From NCBI GenBank assembly GCA_030045295.1, contig JASIGD010000331.1, positions 1 through 13,885 of the forward strand: DNA of 13,885 nucleotides, given 5' to 3'. Of this stretch, positions 11,737 through 13,885 are shown piece by piece; positions within the stretch are counted from its first letter, which is position 1; every line of letters begins with the position of its first letter. The DNA is from Streptosporangiaceae bacterium (GTDB lineage Bacteria; Actinomycetota; Actinomycetes; Streptosporangiales; Streptosporangiaceae). Position numbers and translations under genes: made by a program. Below the pieces are notes generated by a model. That model did not search any database. It was given only the letters and a program-made list of their open reading frames with translations, and had not been told where the DNA came from.

Positions 11737-13885
11737 TCACGGGCCGGCAGGTGAGGCCGCATCACCGGGATCCGGTGACCGCCGGGCTAGCGCGCGGCCA
11801 GCCGCCAGCAGCCGCAGCTCGCGGGCGCGCCGCACGGCCGAGGAGCGGTCGCCGACCTGGAGCTTGGCATAGATGCTGCGGACGTGGGTGCTGACCGTAT
11901 TCACCGAGACGGACAGCTGGTCGGCGATCTCAGGCCGGGACAAGTTCGTCGGGAGATATCGCAGCACCCTGAGCTCGCCCGGGCTGAGCTCCTCGACCTC
12001 CGGCGGCGGCTGCCTCCCGGTCGCCGGAGATGAGCCTCGCAGGACGTCGAGGATGTCGGCGAGCAGCGCCGCGTGCGCTGTCTCATGCCGCGGCAGGGCC
12101 TCGAGCAGCTCCCGGGACCCCGTCATCGCGAACGGCAGGACCAGGCGGTCGGCCTCCGCCAGGGCCAGTGCACGCTCCGCCGCCTGGTTCGCCGCGCGCT
12201 GGTCGCCGAGCTCACGGTGGGCGAGCCCGGCCAGCAGCTGCGCCTCCACGAGCGTGACGTAGCCGACGACCGGGGCCGAGCCGTCGAGAACGTCCCGCAC
12301 CGCGTGCAGGGCTCCGGCCGGATCGCCTTCGGCGAGGCAGATCACCGCGCAGGCATCACGGATCTCACCGGAACCGGCCCGCTCGTCATCGACCGCCGCC
12401 AGCGCTGCGCGGGCTTCGCCGGTCATCCCGGCGCGGGCCTGCGCAGCCAGCACGAAGCCGGTCACCTGGCTGGCTAGCGCGTGCGATCCCTCCAGCTGCG
12501 ATCGCAGCTGTTCGGCCGCGCTGAACTCCTCGAACGCCTCGCGGTGCCGGCGGCGGCCGGCGTGCAGTACCCCGGCTGTCTGGTGCAGCAGCAGCCTGAT
12601 GTCCGGTCCGGTATCTGTCTGCAGCGCCCGCGCGCCGCGCCGCAGCCACCGCTCGCTCTCATCGAAGTCGCCCAGCCACGCCATCGTGCCGGCCAGCGTG
12701 ATCAGCGCGGGCGCGATCACCGGTTCGGTGCCCCAGCCGTACCGGTCGGCCAGCGCGATCGCCTCGCGGCAGCGCCGCTGGGTCACGGCGAACGGATCGA
12801 TCTTCGACGCGAACCCGAGCTGGGCCAGGCAGCCGACTTCCAGGTAGGGCCGGCCGATTTCCCGGGCCAGGATGGCGCCCTCCCGGAGGTGGAGTCGGGC
12901 GTCTTCGAGCCCTAGGGACCAGGCCTCGGCGGTCCCCAGGTTCATCAGCGCCACCGCGCGCAGGTCACTGCCCAGCGCGATGTCCTCGTCGGACGGCCCG
13001 GTTAGTGGCGAGGCCAGGAACCTGACCTGCTCGATCACGCCGGCCAGGTCACCGCGCCGCCGGGCCAGCGACAGCTGCAGCGACGCGACCGCCACCCGCA
13101 GGCGGCGCCGGCGACTCGGCGGTGCCGTCCCGGCGTACGCCTCGGCGACCGCCAGGTGCGCGGCCGTCTCGTCCAGGCGTCCCTGGGCCAGGTCGCCGGT
13201 GGCGCGTACCAGGGCCAGCTCGGGATGGTCCTCGCCCGGCGGGAACGCCCGCACCAGCGCCTGCATAGTTTGGGTCTGCCCGTCGAGCATCAGGCTGAAG
13301 GAGTAGTCGGCGAGCAGCCGGGCCGCGTCGGCCCAGTCGCCCGCCGCCTGCGTGTGCCGGACCGCGTCGGCCACCTGGCCGTGCACGGTGAACCATTCCG
13401 CCGCGCGCCGGTGCAGCGCCGGCACGTCCTCTGGCAGCCTCCGGCGCAACTCCAGGCGCAGGAAATCCGCGAACAGGTGATGGTAGCGGAACCAGGTCCG
13501 CCCGGGGTCCAGCGATTCGACGAACGCGTCCGCGTCTGCGAGCTCCAGCAGGATCTGTTCCGAGCCGGGTCGGCCGGTCAGCAGGTCGGCCAGCTCGCCG
13601 TTGACCCGGTCCAGCAGGCAGGTGCGCAGCAGCAGATCCTGCACGCCGGGCGGCTGGCGGTCCAGCATCTCGGCGAGCAGGTACTCCGCGACCGTGCGGT
13701 CGCTGCCGGAGAACTCGGTGACGAACCGCTCCGGGTCGGGGTGCCCGGCCAGGGACAGCGCCGCGAGCCGCAGGCCCGCGGCCCACCCCTCGGTCCGCTG
13801 GTACAGCAGCGCGGCCCCGGCCCCGGACAGTGCGATGCCCGAGGCATCGAGCAGCTCGCGGGTTTCCCGCTCGGAAAAGCGCAGG
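11737..13885 (-). CDS. LuxR-family ATP-dependent regulator, MalT/LAL type (N-terminus outside window)
   Basis: About 716 residues are visible and the frame is open through the right edge, so the start and the N-terminal P-loop (Walker A/B) NTPase part lie outside. The visible order is that of MalT/LAL regulators: the end of the NTPase winged-helix region (FSERETRELLDASG, TEGWAAGLRLAALSL, FSGSDRTVAEYLLAEML, FLLRTCLLD-like QDLLLRTCLLDRVNGELADLL, WFRYHHLFADFLRLELRRRL), a long helical TPR-like repeat region rich in Ala/Leu/Arg, and a C-terminal LuxR helix-turn-helix (LSPGELRVLRYLPTNLSRPE, IADQLSVSVNTVSTHVRSIY, AKLQVGDRSSAVRRARELRL). Normal family length is about 850-950. Such proteins bind an inducer and ATP, oligomerise and activate transcription. 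The target is unknown; the small gene immediately downstream is probably co-transcribed. Confidence 0.92.
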   Translation of the reverse strand, partial: LRFSERETRELLDASGIALSGAGAALLYQRTEGWAAGLRLAALSLAGHPDPERFVTEFSGSDRTVAEYLLAEMLDRQPPGVQDLLLRTCLLDRVNGELADLLTGRPGSEQILLELADADAFVESLDPGRTWFRYHHLFADFLRLELRRRLPEDVPALHRRAAEWFTVHGQVADAVRHTQAAGDWADAARLLADYSFSLMLDGQTQTMQALVRAFPPGEDHPELALVRATGDLAQGRLDETAAHLAVAEAYAGTAPPSRRRRLRVAVASLQLSLARRRGDLAGVIEQVRFLASPLTGPSDEDIALGSDLRAVALMNLGTAEAWSLGLEDARLHLREGAILAREIGRPYLEVGCLAQLGFASKIDPFAVTQRRCREAIALADRYGWGTEPVIAPALITLAGTMAWLGDFDESERWLRRGARALQTDTGPDIRLLLHQTAGVLHAGRRRHREAFEEFSAAEQLRSQLEGSHALASQVTGFVLAAQARAGMTGEARAALAAVDDERAGSGEIRDACAVICLAEGDPAGALHAVRDVLDGSAPVVGYVTLVEAQLLAGLAHRELGDQRAANQAAERALALAEADRLVLPFAMTGSRELLEALPRHETAHAALLADILDVLRGSSPATGRQPPPEVEELSPGELRVLRYLPTNLSRPEIADQLSVSVNTVSTHVRSIYAKLQVGDRSSAVRRARELRLLAAGRALARRSPDPGDAASPAGP
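11762..11778. repeat. Perfect inverted repeat near the 3' end of the LuxR gene
   Basis: TCACCGG (11762-11768), GAT, CCGGTGA (11772-11778). It lies inside the last codons of the LuxR gene and just upstream of the small downstream gene. Related GGTGA/TCACC half-sites occur at 11482-11487, 11493-11498 and 11506-11510, at the other end of that small gene. Possible operator or RNA hairpin; may be chance in GC-rich coding DNA. Confidence 0.3.

Noticed and set aside
1..13885. CRISPR array, tRNA/rRNA, insertion sequence, phage or toxin-antitoxin module
   Set aside because: I found no regularly spaced repeats, tRNA-like T-arm sequence, transposase motif or matching gene pair.

Overview
The window is high-GC DNA with strong codon bias and many GTG starts and GGAGG-type ribosome sites. 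It encodes F420/LLM-type enzymes, a PucR-family regulator with a stress-type N-terminal domain and a giant LuxR regulator. Together these point to the chromosome of a filamentous or soil actinomycete (Streptosporangiales/Streptomyces-like; the genus cannot be fixed from sequence alone). I see no rRNA, tRNA, CRISPR array, insertion sequence or phage gene.

Layout. (1) 1-923 (+): 3' part of a gene fusing an NADPH:F420 reductase-like domain to a Tag/HhH-type DNA glycosylase-like domain; it overlaps tail-to-tail a membrane protein gene (859-1632, -). (2) 1702-2478 (-): SAM-dependent methyltransferase, divergent from an LLM-class flavin/F420 oxidoreductase (2605-3627, +) whose leader carries a GC-rich hairpin and a mini-ORF. 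(3) 3696-5573 (-): GH15 glucoamylase/trehalase-like enzyme with a good sigma-B-type promoter at 5660-5685. (4) 5686-6152: 470 bp without a gene but with a cluster of hairpins. (5) 6153 (+): STAS anti-sigma-factor antagonist whose frame has no stop at the domain end and runs on antisense to a LysR regulator (6482-7546, -). (6) 7958-9256 (+): PucR/CdaR-type regulator, convergent with an HdeD-like six-TM protein (9301-9861, -). (7) 10078-10245 (+): a 55-residue two-TM protein, convergent with a triple-BON protein (10466-11119, -), with strong stem-loops between them. (8) 11120-11477: non-coding, holding two diverged repeat copies. (9) 11478-11726 (-) small conserved-type protein directly downstream of a MalT/LAL-type LuxR regulator (11737 to the window end, -, N-terminus missing).

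How it fits together. The right two thirds looks like a general-stress neighbourhood: a STAS anti-anti-sigma factor, a PucR regulator whose N-terminal domain resembles the RsbRD_N type, HdeD-like and BON (OsmY-like) proteins, and a GH15 enzyme behind a sigma-B-like promoter. The left third may hold an F420 redox pair (reductase domain and LLM oxidoreductase). These links are inference from gene families and adjacency. I found no clearly new multi-gene system. The items most worth a second look are the reductase-glycosylase fusion, the STAS gene with a lost stop, the sigma-B-like promoter of the GH15 gene and the hairpin cluster at 5865-6026.
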